A stretch of 64,000 bases of DNA from an uncultured Eubacteriales bacterium (GTDB taxonomy: Bacteria; Bacillota; Clostridia; Oscillospirales; CAG-272). Below, in pieces: positions 25,626-31,220 of this stretch. The position numbers and the translations under genes were made by a program. Under the pieces are notes generated by a model. That model searched no databases. It saw only the letters and a program-made list of their open reading frames with translations, and was not told the DNA's origin. Position 1 is the stretch's first letter. Every line of letters starts with the position of its first letter. The stretch lies in NCBI GenBank assembly GCA_949747515.1, contig CATKFO010000067.1, forward strand, positions 1 through 64,000. The letters are read 5' to 3'.

Positions 25626-25902
25626 AGCAATCCTCCTGTCTCGGCTTCAAATACGCTACTGTAAAATCCAACACTCTGTAACTCGGCTTTTGCCGGTTTA
25701 TCCACTTTATACAGTCTTCGTCGCTTTTCAGTCTGAACGTTCTCCTTCGCCGTCTATACCTGCGTACGGCATACTTGATTCGCGGCAGTATTGGTATTAC
25801 CTTACTAAGCGCGATTCCTATAACGCATATTGCGAGCAACGCTATGATCCAGTACAGCGCGATCTCGCACAGCGTTTTATACAGTTCTAAGTTGTACATC
25901 AT
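25609..25902 (-). CDS. Small membrane protein, unknown function
   Basis: A 97-residue protein with one transmembrane helix (about 14-36, LYWIIALLAICVIGIALSKV), a very basic stretch (RRYRRRRRTFRLK) and a cytosolic tail. The tail sequence around CIKWINRQKPSYRVL is encoded by the right copy of the 105-base repeat. It overlaps both neighbours, suggesting tight coupling. No family recognised. Confidence 0.55.
   Translation of the reverse strand: MMYNLELYKTLCEIALYWIIALLAICVIGIALSKVIPILPRIKYAVRRYRRRRRTFRLKSDEDCIKWINRQKPSYRVLDFTVAYLKPRQEDCYERYR
25658..25762 (+). repeat. 105-base direct repeat, right copy
   Basis: Partner of the repeat at 23614-23718 with four mismatches. Here it lies wholly inside the membrane-protein gene in frame, so this is most likely the original copy. 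Recombination between the copies would delete the truncated 75-codon gene, LRR, ASCH and methyltransferase genes (about 2.0 kb). Confidence 0.9.
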
Positions 25903-26164
25903 TCCACCTATCTTTATCTTTTATCAGCTCTTCCGGATACGCCGTCAGTAAATCGCACAGCTTGTCCAACGTCCCTCCGGTAACTCGAATATTGCGTCCC
26001 TCTTTTACGGCGGTGAATATATTGATCGAGCAATGATAGCTTATTTTGGATGACTTGCACAGCTTCTTTGAGGACGTAATCTCGCATACGTCAAATAGCT
26101 CTGCGAGTTGCTCTACATCGAGTTCAAACGAAATATTTTTGTATTTATCGCATATATTTTTCAT
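25877..26164 (-). CDS. Small Cro-like helix-turn-helix protein (tentative)
   Basis: A 95-residue protein whose second half (IRVTGGTLDKLCDLLTAYPE) resembles the last helices of Cro/C1-type regulators, where TLxKLCxAL-x-PxxLI is typical. The recognition helix region is less clear (SINIFTAVKEGRN). It may be a Cro-like early regulator, or only a helical protein. GAGGAAG precedes the ATG. Confidence 0.45.
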   Translation of the reverse strand: MKNICDKYKNISFELDVEQLAELFDVCEITSSKKLCKSSKISYHCSINIFTAVKEGRNIRVTGGTLDKLCDLLTAYPEELIKDKDRWNDVQLRTV

Positions 26165-26193
26165 TCGACTTCTTCCTCTTTGATATAAAACTC

Positions 26194-26293
26194 TTTACAT
26201 TATCGTTATCATGTGATATAATGCGTATGTGTGATTTTTTATATCATTAACAGCCCTTGTAAGAGCCCCATCTTGCAAGGGCTTTTCCCTTTT
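26194..26293 (+). ncRNA. Candidate small RNA gene 2 (promoter 26194-26222, RNA about 26229-26293)
   Basis: TTTACA (26194-26199), a 17-base spacer and TATAAT (26217-26222) point rightward, opposite to the operon. The predicted RNA of about 65 nucleotides ends in a perfect eight-base-pair hairpin (AGCCCTTG/CAAGGGCT, 26252-26283) followed by TTTTCCCTTTT. The terminator's T-run reaches the stop codon of the converging gene at 26292, as in small RNA 1. No coding frame fits. Confidence 0.62.
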
Positions 26294-26489
26294 AATTGAT
26301 AAAAGTTCTTTTTGCATCGTCCCAAACGCCCACGTACTCGCCGTCTGCAAATACTTCGGTTCTGCCGTATGTCTTTCCGCCATATGTAATCCGACAGTCT
26401 TTCGGATAACCGAAGGCATATACGCCGTTCCTTATAAGCTCGTCCCTGTCTACAACAGAGATTTCTATTTTTATCATCTCTTCCTGCAT
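26292..26489 (-). CDS. Small phage early protein, unknown
   Basis: A 65-residue beta-rich protein (MIKIEISVVDRDELIRNGVY, then KDCRITYGGKTYGRTEV). GGGGAG lies before the ATG at 26489; a second ATG four codons later is also possible. It ends exactly at the T-run of small RNA 2. No family recognised. Confidence 0.55.
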   Translation of the reverse strand: MQEEMIKIEISVVDRDELIRNGVYAFGYPKDCRITYGGKTYGRTEVFADGEYVGVWDDAKRTFIN

Positions 26490-26510
26490 CGTATCTCCCC
26501 AAATTTCGTG

Positions 26511-26684
26511 TTACTGAACGGCTGTAGGTTGTTCTGCATTTTTTTCTTGCCTCTTTTTAAGCCATTCTTCAAAGCGTCGACAATTTTCCGGGTCTTCGTA
26601 AAAGGCTATTATACGTTCGTAAAATCGAGCGCATAAGATTTGTTTTTCTATTCCTGTTGGATTTGATTCCGGTTTGGTATTCAT
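26511..26684 (-). CDS. Small phage early protein, unknown
   Basis: A 57-residue helical protein with the conserved-looking block ILCARFYERIIAFYEDPENC, a pattern frequent among small early genes of clostridial prophages. The start at 26684 is chosen because AAGGAGG lies nine bases before it; the ATG at 26693 lies immediately after the ribosome site. No function known. Confidence 0.6.
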   Translation of the reverse strand: MNTKPESNPTGIEKQILCARFYERIIAFYEDPENCRRFEEWLKKRQEKNAEQPTAVQ

Positions 26685-26698
26685 CGTCTGCATCCTCC

Positions 26699-26911
26699 TT
26701 AACTATTTCTCTTTTTGGCTTTCTCCCATTCGCTAATGATATCGTTCGCCATCTCGCACATTAGATCCGCAGTTTCAGTCTTTTTTCTTCCGTTTATCGC
26801 GTCTGAAAACTGAGGAGCGCAGCAGTTTACTCCGCGTCGGTTGATTTCTTCTATAACATCAACGTTTTTCTTTCCTAGTTCTGCGAGACGAGCCTTAATA
26901 CTGTAACGCAC
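26699..26911 (-). CDS. Cro-like phage regulator
   Basis: A 70-residue protein. The pattern IKARLAELGKKNVDVIEEI, then CAPQFSDAINGRK, then a C-terminal helix (MANDIISEWEKAKK) fits a small family of Cro-like DNA-binding proteins at the start of early operons in Firmicutes prophages. The start is GTG at 26911 with AGGAGG eight bases upstream. It would repress or time the early operon. Confidence 0.65.
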   Translation of the reverse strand: MRYSIKARLAELGKKNVDVIEEINRRGVNCCAPQFSDAINGRKKTETADLMCEMANDIISEWEKAKKRNS

Positions 26912-26960
26912 GTTTTTTACCTCCTATGTTTCTTTGAATTCATTATATTGATAACAATTT

Positions 26961-27224
26961 TTACTTGCAAACTCGCACGTAGCTCAAATTTGCATTTTTA
27001 TTCACTATATCGCGGCATCGGCCGACTAGACCGGGTATGCTATGCGGGTTAAAATTAAATCCGTACATATCATAAAATTCGTCGTTGCTCATACGGAGCC
27101 AATCGCATCCAAGCCGTACCGCGTTATACGCTGTTTCTCCAATATCGTTCCACGTTACAAATACCGTGTCGCCGCTGTATCTTTGAGACATAACGTATCT
27201 ATATTGTTCTAATGCGAGTTTCAT
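26961..27224 (-). CDS. Phage early protein, unknown
   Basis: An 87-residue protein rich in aromatic residues (VRLGCDWLRMSNDEFYDMYG). GGAGG lies 12 bases before the ATG. It sits between the first early RHH gene and the Cro-like gene. I do not recognise it; helices with exposed aromatics suggest protein binding. Confidence 0.55.
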   Translation of the reverse strand: MKLALEQYRYVMSQRYSGDTVFVTWNDIGETAYNAVRLGCDWLRMSNDEFYDMYGFNFNPHSIPGLVGRCRDIVNKNANLSYVRVCK

Positions 27225-27275
27225 TTTATTTCCTCGCCTCCTTCCCGCCCTCTCAATAAGGGAATTTTATTTTTT

Positions 27276-27452
27276 TTAATCATTGCTTGTCGACGAACAA
27301 TTCAAATCGTTTATTCCTCTCTCCTTGAAGTAATTCCATAGTAATTGAATTACAAGTCCATTTTTAGTTAACCCTCTTTTTTCCGCTTCTAAAATAAGCC
27401 AAGTATTTAATTCATATGGAATTCTTAGTCCAACTCTTACTACGTCTTTCAT
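27276..27452 (-). CDS. Ribbon-helix-helix (Arc-like) protein, first early gene
   Basis: A 58-residue protein, start ATG at 27452 with AAGGAGG, stop TAA at 27276-27278. The RHH pattern is clear: the DNA-contacting strand KDVVRVGLRIPYELNTW and helices LILEAEKRGLTKNGLVIQLL. It is the first gene from the perfect leftward promoter and probably feeds back on it. Too short for many gene finders. Which of the direct-repeat operators it binds is unknown. Confidence 0.7.
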   Translation of the reverse strand: MKDVVRVGLRIPYELNTWLILEAEKRGLTKNGLVIQLLWNYFKERGINDLNCSSTSND

Positions 27453-27472
27453 ACTGCCTCCTTATCTGTCCA

Positions 27473-27513
27473 AGGTGGTTGTCCACCTGCTGTCTATATT
27501 ATAGGTGGTTGTC
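27473..27513 (+). promoter_or_regulatory. Twin operator sites of the early promoter
   Basis: The 11-base sequence AGGTGGTTGTC occurs at 27473-27483 and again at 27503-27513, exactly 30 bases apart (about three helical turns). The right copy lies in the spacer of the leftward promoter and the left copy just downstream of its -10. Direct repeats of this kind suit ribbon-helix-helix repressors, three of which are encoded nearby. Confidence 0.7.
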
Positions 27514-27526
27514 ATTGTGATGTCAA
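27498..27526 (-). promoter_or_regulatory. Leftward early promoter (PL), full consensus
   Basis: Reading leftward: TTGACA (27526-27521), a 17-base spacer, TATAAT (27503-27498). Both hexamers are perfect. It drives the RHH gene at 27452 and, beyond it, the replication operon. An operator copy fills the spacer, so it should be off in the lysogen and very strong when freed. Confidence 0.85.
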
Positions 27527-27534
27527 TAGATTTA

Positions 27535-27563
27535 TTGCACAAACTTTTGTGCTATTATATAGT
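27535..27563 (+). promoter_or_regulatory. Rightward promoter (PR) with palindrome in the spacer
   Basis: TTGCAC (27535-27540), 17 bases, TATAGT (27558-27563), followed by an AAAGGAG site and the RHH gene at 27590. A perfect palindrome GCACAAA-CT-TTTGTGC covers 27537-27552, between the hexamers, and is a likely second operator distinct from the AGGTGGTTGTC sites. Confidence 0.65.
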
Positions 27564-27589
27564 CAAAAAGACAAAGGAGTGACAACACA

Positions 27590-27796
27590 ATGCCAAACGC
27601 GCCGCATAAACATCCTCATTATGCTCTCAGAATACCGGCAGAAACAATGGATAAACTGAAATACATAGCCGAGTACAATGGACGGTCGGCTAACAAGGAG
27701 ATCGAGCAACTCATACTCGCTCATATTGCACAGTTTGAAGGTTGTCATGGAGACATTTCTCTTGATGGCTTCGAACCTCGTTCAAGGCGGAAATAA
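27590..27796 (+). CDS. Ribbon-helix-helix regulator, rightward
   Basis: A 68-residue Arc-type protein: strand HYALRIPAETMDKLKYIAEY and helix NGRSANKEIEQLILAHI. It is the only gene directly behind PR and divergent from the early operon, the usual place for the lysogeny repressor. This suggests an RHH protein has taken over the switch after loss of the XRE repressor downstream. Arc of phage P22 is the known precedent for such repressors. The role is inferred. Confidence 0.68.
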   Translation: MPNAPHKHPHYALRIPAETMDKLKYIAEYNGRSANKEIEQLILAHIAQFEGCHGDISLDGFEPRSRRK

Positions 27797-27896
27797 TTTC
27801 GCAATTATAACTAACGCATTTTACTATAGATTCTTTCTTTATAAGTTCGTGTAGCTCTTTGGGCAGACGCAGTGTTGTTTGCTCTTTATTAGGCAT
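27711..27896 (-). CDS. Ribbon-helix-helix protein overlapping the rightward RHH gene
   Basis: A 61-residue protein: EQTTLRLPKELHELIKKES is the RHH strand and first helix, and the second helix follows. AAAGGAGG with good spacing precedes the ATG at 27896. Its last 28 codons lie antisense to the end of the rightward RHH gene (86-base tail-to-tail overlap), so one of the two ends is probably not under normal selection. It may be a remnant of an older early operon. Confidence 0.5.
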   Translation of the reverse strand: MPNKEQTTLRLPKELHELIKKESIVKCVSYNCEIISALNEVRSHQEKCLHDNLQTVQYERV

Positions 27897-27898
27897 GC

Positions 27899-28079
27899 TT
27901 CCTCGCCTCCTTTCATGAAGTAATTTCATAATAATTCAATTACAGAAAATCAATGCCAACGATATGAATACGGCTCTACTCTACCTACCGTCGCCGGACT
28001 AATCGCTATCGCCGATTATTTTGACGTATCTCTCGACTACCTAGTCGGTCGCACCGATAACCCGGATGTGAATAAGTGA
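27899..28079 (+). pseudogene. Severed XRE repressor C-terminus, with remnant of an RHH gene end
   Basis: Positions 27945-28079 encode in frame the second half of an XRE/C1-type regulator (RYEYGSTLPTVAGLIAIADY, then FDVSLDYLVGRTDNP) up to a TGA, but no start or first helices precede it. Directly left, at 27905-27942 on the minus strand, is a decayed copy of the end of the 58-residue RHH gene (VIELL, stop, NYFMK). The two fragments meet at a recombination junction near 27943. Confidence 0.72.
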
Positions 28080-28096
28080 AAATTTCTTCAAGAATA

Positions 28097-28125
28097 TTGA
28101 CGTACGCAAAAGCGTATGCTATAAT
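28097..28125 (+). promoter_or_regulatory. Toxin-antitoxin promoter with operator in the spacer
   Basis: TTGACG (28097-28102), 17-base spacer, TATAAT (28120-28125). The spacer holds the inverted repeat TACGC-AAAA-GCGTA, a likely binding site for the antitoxin, which in Phd/YefM systems represses its own operon. The antitoxin ATG follows at 28144. Confidence 0.78.
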
Positions 28126-28143
28126 ATGCATGAGGTGATAAAT

Positions 28144-28392
28144 ATGTACAATACAAACGTAACTAACGCTCGAGCGAATCTGTACGACCTTATCAATATG
28201 GCTATAGACGATTCCGAAGTTATAAACATTTCTACTAAGAAAGGTAATGCGGTCATAATAAGCGAAGCGGATTACAACGCTTTAATAGAAACGCTTTATC
28301 TCAGCTCTGATCCGGAATACAAGCAATCGCTTATCGACGGAATGAACACGCCAGTTTCCGAATGTATTCCCGAAGAGGACGTAGAATGGTAA
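28144..28392 (+). CDS. Phd/YefM-family antitoxin
   Basis: An 82-residue antitoxin. The N-terminal DNA-binding fold reads NVTNARANLYDLINMAID, then ISTKKGNAVIISEADYNAL, typical of the PhdYeFM family. The acidic C-terminus (SECIPEEDVEW) neutralises the toxin. The start at 28144 has GAGGTG six bases upstream. The stop overlaps the toxin start. It stabilises the prophage or acts in defence by abortive infection; which of these is unknown. Confidence 0.88.
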   Translation: MYNTNVTNARANLYDLINMAIDDSEVINISTKKGNAVIISEADYNALIETLYLSSDPEYKQSLIDGMNTPVSECIPEEDVEW

Positions 28393-28664
28393 ACTATAAG
28401 ATTGTATATACCAAACAAGCGGTTAAGGATATTGAGTTTTTAAAAAGCTCCGGTTATGATACTAAGGCTAAACGTTTGATTGATATCATTCGTCAAAATC
28501 CTTTTCAGAATCCGCCTCCGTATGAAAAATTGGTCGGCGATTTAAACGGTATGTATTCCAGACGCATAAACATTCAGCATAGGCTTGTATACGAAGTTAT
28601 CAAAGATACTCATACAGTTAAAATTATCAGTCTTTGGAAACACTATGAGTTTAAAAGGACGTAA
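28386..28664 (+). CDS. YoeB/Txe-family mRNA interferase toxin
   Basis: A 92-residue RelE-superfamily toxin of the YoeB/Txe branch that cuts mRNA on the ribosome. Signature segments are IVYTKQAVKDIEFLKSSGY, PPPYEKLVGDLNGMYSRRIN, HRLVYEV and the C-terminal WKHYEF with the catalytic His-Tyr pair. The ATG at 28386 overlaps the antitoxin stop (ATGGTAA). All key residues are present, so it should be active. Confidence 0.9.
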   Translation: MVNYKIVYTKQAVKDIEFLKSSGYDTKAKRLIDIIRQNPFQNPPPYEKLVGDLNGMYSRRINIQHRLVYEVIKDTHTVKIISLWKHYEFKRT

Positions 28665-28672
28665 AGGTATAG

Positions 28673-28880
28673 CGAGGTCGGAAATGGTTCCCGACGCACT
28701 TCATTTATAATGAAGTACCTGAGATTCCGGATACACCGCCCGGACGTTATGCCTTAATATTTGGGGCATAGAAATAGAGGACGGAACGGGCAGCCGTCGC
28801 CTTTATTGGAGATGTGGGAGCGTCGCCCCACCTATTTCTATACTAGTCTTTCGGACAGGCGGAAAACCGTCTGTCTTTTT
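28673..28880 (+). ncRNA. Structured RNA candidate downstream of the toxin, ending in a terminator
   Basis: No gene fits here. Consecutive helices can be drawn: GTCGG/CCGAC, ACTTCATT/AATGAAGT (eight perfect pairs), TCCGG/CCGGA, TATGCC/GGCATA, then a three-way junction closed by ATAGAAATAG (28768-28777) with CTATTTCTAT (28832-28841) and containing GACGG/CCGTC and GTGGG/CCCAC hairpins. A strong terminator follows (GACAGGCGG/CCGTCTGTC, 28854-28875, plus TTTTT). No separate promoter is clear, so it may be the toxin operon's 3' end. I recognise no known RNA family. Confidence 0.5.
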
Positions 28881-28938
28881 CTTTTTCCATTTGCGTTTAC
28901 CCCTCTCGCCTTCTTTCTACATTTTTCATTGCTCTGCC

Positions 28939-29020
28939 TTGACAAAAACGTCCCATTATGCTATATTGATTTTGGAATAATTACATATCGCAAGTTCGGA
29001 TCTGCCGGGCGGATTTTCTT
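28939..29020 (+). ncRNA. Candidate small RNA gene 3 (promoter 28939-28967)
   Basis: TTGACA (28939-28944), 17 bases, TATATT (28962-28967) form a strong rightward promoter. About 25 bases past the predicted start lies a short GC-rich hairpin (29000-29014) followed by TTTTCTT. The RNA would be roughly 47 nucleotides. The hairpin is weaker than in small RNAs 1 and 2, so the transcript may read on to the nine-base-pair hairpin AGCACAGCA/TGCTGTGCT (29069-29106) or into the XRE gene. Confidence 0.42.
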
Positions 29021-29123
29021 ATGCCTTTGGTGAAGAATAAATTATTATTCTCCGTTGGTATATTGTTAGCACAGCATTATTTTTGAAAAAGTGGTCTGCT
29101 GTGCTTGTCTGTATATATTATAC

Positions 29124-29181
29124 TACGTAAATTTACGTAAGTCAATGGAAAATCACAATAATTTACGTGAATTTGCGTAAA
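29124..29181 (+). promoter_or_regulatory. Two operator palindromes upstream of the XRE gene
   Basis: TACGTAAATTTACGTA (29124-29139) is a perfect 16-base palindrome. TTTACGTGAATTTGCGTAAA (29162-29181) is an imperfect version centred 40 bases away. They lie just before the XRE gene and just after AT-rich -10-like sequence, as expected of sites for its product (autoregulation). Confidence 0.65.
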
Positions 29182-29215
29182 ATATCATTTTGCACAAAGA
29201 AGGGAGTATGCATAT

Positions 29216-29578
29216 ATGGATACTGCACAAACAGCTACTAATATCAAAGATTTATGCAAACAGAAAGGAGTTTCTATATCTGCTCTTCTTTCTGAGTGTA
29301 ATATTAGAAAAAGCTTGATTTATGATATGGAAAAGCGTAATTGCGTCCCATCGGCAGAGATATTAAAAAAGATCGCTAACTATTTTGACGTTTCAGTAGA
29401 TTATCTTCTTGGGAAAACAGAAAAAAAAGAAAAGCCCACCGCTGTTATCAACGATGAGCTTTGGGAGAAAATATGTAATGATCCTAAAAAGCGGGAAATA
29501 GTCGAGCTTATTTTAACTGCTGAACCGGACGATCTTGATAAGATTGAAAAAATAATTCTTGCCGTAACAGAAGAATAA
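29216..29578 (+). CDS. XRE-family transcriptional regulator
   Basis: A 120-residue protein. Residues 8-66 form a Cro/C1 helix-turn-helix (IKDLCKQKGVSISALLSECN, then LIYDMEKRNCVPSAEILKKI, then YFDVSVDYLLGKT). The C-terminal half is helical and could dimerise. AGAAGGGAG precedes the ATG. Two palindromic operators lie just upstream. It is a candidate prophage or accessory-module repressor. Confidence 0.85.
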   Translation: MDTAQTATNIKDLCKQKGVSISALLSECNIRKSLIYDMEKRNCVPSAEILKKIANYFDVSVDYLLGKTEKKEKPTAVINDELWEKICNDPKKREIVELILTAEPDDLDKIEKIILAVTEE

Positions 29579-29657
29579 TTTTGTCAAGCTGTTCGGGGGT
29601 AAGATTTGCTATTCTATTTATTAGTCTACATCGATTATCATTTATATTACCTTCCAT
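29508..29657 (-). CDS. 49-residue SOS-controlled protein
   Basis: ATG at 29657 with a strong GGGAGG site, stop at 29508-29510. The helical core RLINRIANLTPEQLDKIILL looks like a genuine small regulator or adaptor. It is convergent with the XRE gene and overlaps its last 71 bases. Its promoter (29685-29713) contains a perfect LexA-type box, so the gene should be turned on by DNA damage. A role as anti-repressor or induction trigger is inference. Confidence 0.6.
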   Translation of the reverse strand: MEGNINDNRCRLINRIANLTPEQLDKIILLLRQELFFQSYQDRPVQQLK

Positions 29658-29684
29658 TCTTAGCTCCTCCCTTTTAGTATTCCT

Positions 29685-29713
29685 ATTGTATCACAGAACA
29701 ATCGTTCTGTAAA
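29685..29713 (-). promoter_or_regulatory. Promoter with LexA (SOS) box in the spacer
   Basis: Reading leftward: TTTACA (29713-29708), 17 bases, TACAAT (29690-29685). The spacer contains GAACGATTGTTC, matching the Gram-positive LexA consensus GAAC-N4-GTTC, within a longer perfect inverted repeat ACAGAAC/GTTCTGT (29693-29710). LexA bound here would cover both hexamers. Confidence 0.75.
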
Positions 29714-29756
29714 TATGTTTTTGTATTTTTCTTACACCACCTTTTTTTAACAACTT

Positions 29757-29951
29757 TTATATTTCGAGGATAAATAGTTCTTCAACTGTCGAATTTAACG
29801 CTTTCGCAACCCTTAAAGCAATATCTACGCGAGGGATATATCGTTTTCTTTCGATATCGCTTATGGTTGCCTGTGATATACCGGACTTTATGGCAAGTTC
29901 CGCCTGAGACCAATATTTCTTTTTTCGGCATTGTTTAACTAAATTGTCCAT
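29757..29951 (-). CDS. Small XRE-family regulator
   Basis: A 64-residue minimal Cro/C1 protein: LVKQCRKKKYWSQAELAIKS, then GISQATISDIERKRYIP, then ALRVAKALNSTVEELF. It has essentially only the DNA-binding domain. The ATG at 29951 has GAGGG five bases before it. It is divergent from the exonuclease genes and faces the inverted repeat at 30001-30018, so it may control both directions. Confidence 0.8.
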   Translation of the reverse strand: MDNLVKQCRKKKYWSQAELAIKSGISQATISDIERKRYIPRVDIALRVAKALNSTVEELFILEI

Positions 29952-30000
29952 TTTTCCCTCTATATACACACTACGATTTAAAACGATCATTTACGACACA

Positions 30001-30033
30001 TTATCGGTAAGCCGATAAAAATGGGTCTATAAT
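30001..30033 (+). promoter_or_regulatory. Inverted repeat and -10 upstream of the exonuclease genes
   Basis: TTATCGG-TAAG-CCGATAA (30001-30018) is a perfect inverted repeat. Ten bases on lies TATAAT (30028-30033), without a good -35. This looks like a regulator-dependent promoter for the exonuclease pair; the divergent small XRE protein is the obvious candidate regulator. A 165-base leader with nothing recognisable separates it from the ATG. Confidence 0.5.
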
Positions 30034-30198
30034 GCGTTCAAACTGTATTCAAAGTAAGACTAATTATATTATTTATCAAAAATTTTTTTATTAAACGTTT
30101 GGAGGGCAGAATACATTTTTCTTTTAAATCTGTGTAATTTTTGAAAAGTGAACAATACCTGACGTAGACATATTTAATAATAGAAAGAGGATTATATT

Positions 30199-31176
30199 AT
30201 GTCAGTTATAATTAAAGTTGATTTTGATGGGATTCATGTAAGCGAAGAAACGACAAATAGACCTAGGCGAGAGAATAAAGGAAAAAGTCTCATTGCTTTT
30301 CCATCTAATTACACTATTCTTGACTTAGAAACAACAGGACTTGACCCAAAATTTGATAGCATAATTGAAATTGCTGCTTTGCGTGTCCGCAATGGAGAAA
30401 TAGTCGATTCTTTTTCGACGTTGGTAAAACCGGAGGAAGAAGTCAGCGAATTTATAACGGATTTGACCGGGATATCTAACGACATGCTTTCTACAGCCCC
30501 TACTCCAGAAGAAATTTTTCCGTCTGTGCGCGAGTTTCTCAGTAATGACATTATAGTTGGACATAACGTTAATTTTGATATAAACTTCATATATGATTGG
30601 TTTGAAATCATAATTGAAAATATGTTTTCTAATGACTTTGTAGATACCATGCGACTATCAAGAAAGGTTCTTCCAGAACTGCGTCACCACCGATTAAAAG
30701 ATATCGCATCAGCGCTCAATGTATCGCCTAATAATTTTCATAGAGCTTTGAATGATTGTCACACAACCTATAATTGCTTTTGTGCACTCCGCGATCGTGT
30801 TTGCGCTTCCGGAAGTATAAACGAATTTATAAATAGTTTCAAATATAATCATTATACCGACTTAAGAAAAATTACTACCGAAAAAACTGAATTCGATGAG
30901 TCACATCCTCTTTTCAGTAAAAGATGTGTGTTTACCGGAACCCTTGAAAAAATGTCGCGCGCCAATGCCGCGCAATTAGTGGTTAACCACGGCGGTATCT
31001 GTGAAAATGGAGTTACAAAGAAGACGAATTTTCTTATTTTGGGTAATAACGATTATTGTAAGACAATTAAGGATGGTAAAAGCTCAAAACAAAAAAAAGC
31101 AGAAGAGTACAAACTAAACGGAATTGATATAGAAATAATTCCAGAAAATGTATTTTATGATATGTTGGAGTATTAA
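30199..31176 (+). CDS. DnaQ-like 3'-5' exonuclease fused to BRCT
   Basis: A 325-residue protein. A DEDDh exonuclease occupies about 36-205: motif I TILDLETTGLDP (D42, E44), motif II IVGHNVNFDINF (D127), motif III FHRALNDCHTT (H181, D186); all five catalytic residues are present. A BRCT domain occupies about 238-325 (RCVFTGTLEKMSRANAAQLV), which binds DNA ends or phosphoproteins. AGAGG precedes the ATG. It forms a unit with the next gene. Proofreading, repair or anti-phage nuclease roles are all possible. Confidence 0.88.
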   Translation: MSVIIKVDFDGIHVSEETTNRPRRENKGKSLIAFPSNYTILDLETTGLDPKFDSIIEIAALRVRNGEIVDSFSTLVKPEEEVSEFITDLTGISNDMLSTAPTPEEIFPSVREFLSNDIIVGHNVNFDINFIYDWFEIIIENMFSNDFVDTMRLSRKVLPELRHHRLKDIASALNVSPNNFHRALNDCHTTYNCFCALRDRVCASGSINEFINSFKYNHYTDLRKITTEKTEFDESHPLFSKRCVFTGTLEKMSRANAAQLVVNHGGICENGVTKKTNFLILGNNDYCKTIKDGKSSKQKKAEEYKLNGIDIEIIPENVFYDMLEY

Positions 31177-31220
31177 AAGTAACTGGACGAATCAAACAGC
31201 GATAAAAAAGGAGATTCACT

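Noticed and set aside
28761-29033. 90-codon plus-strand frame between toxin and XRE genes
   Set aside because: It crosses a clear terminator and a promoter, has no ribosome site, and the DNA is better explained by RNA structure.
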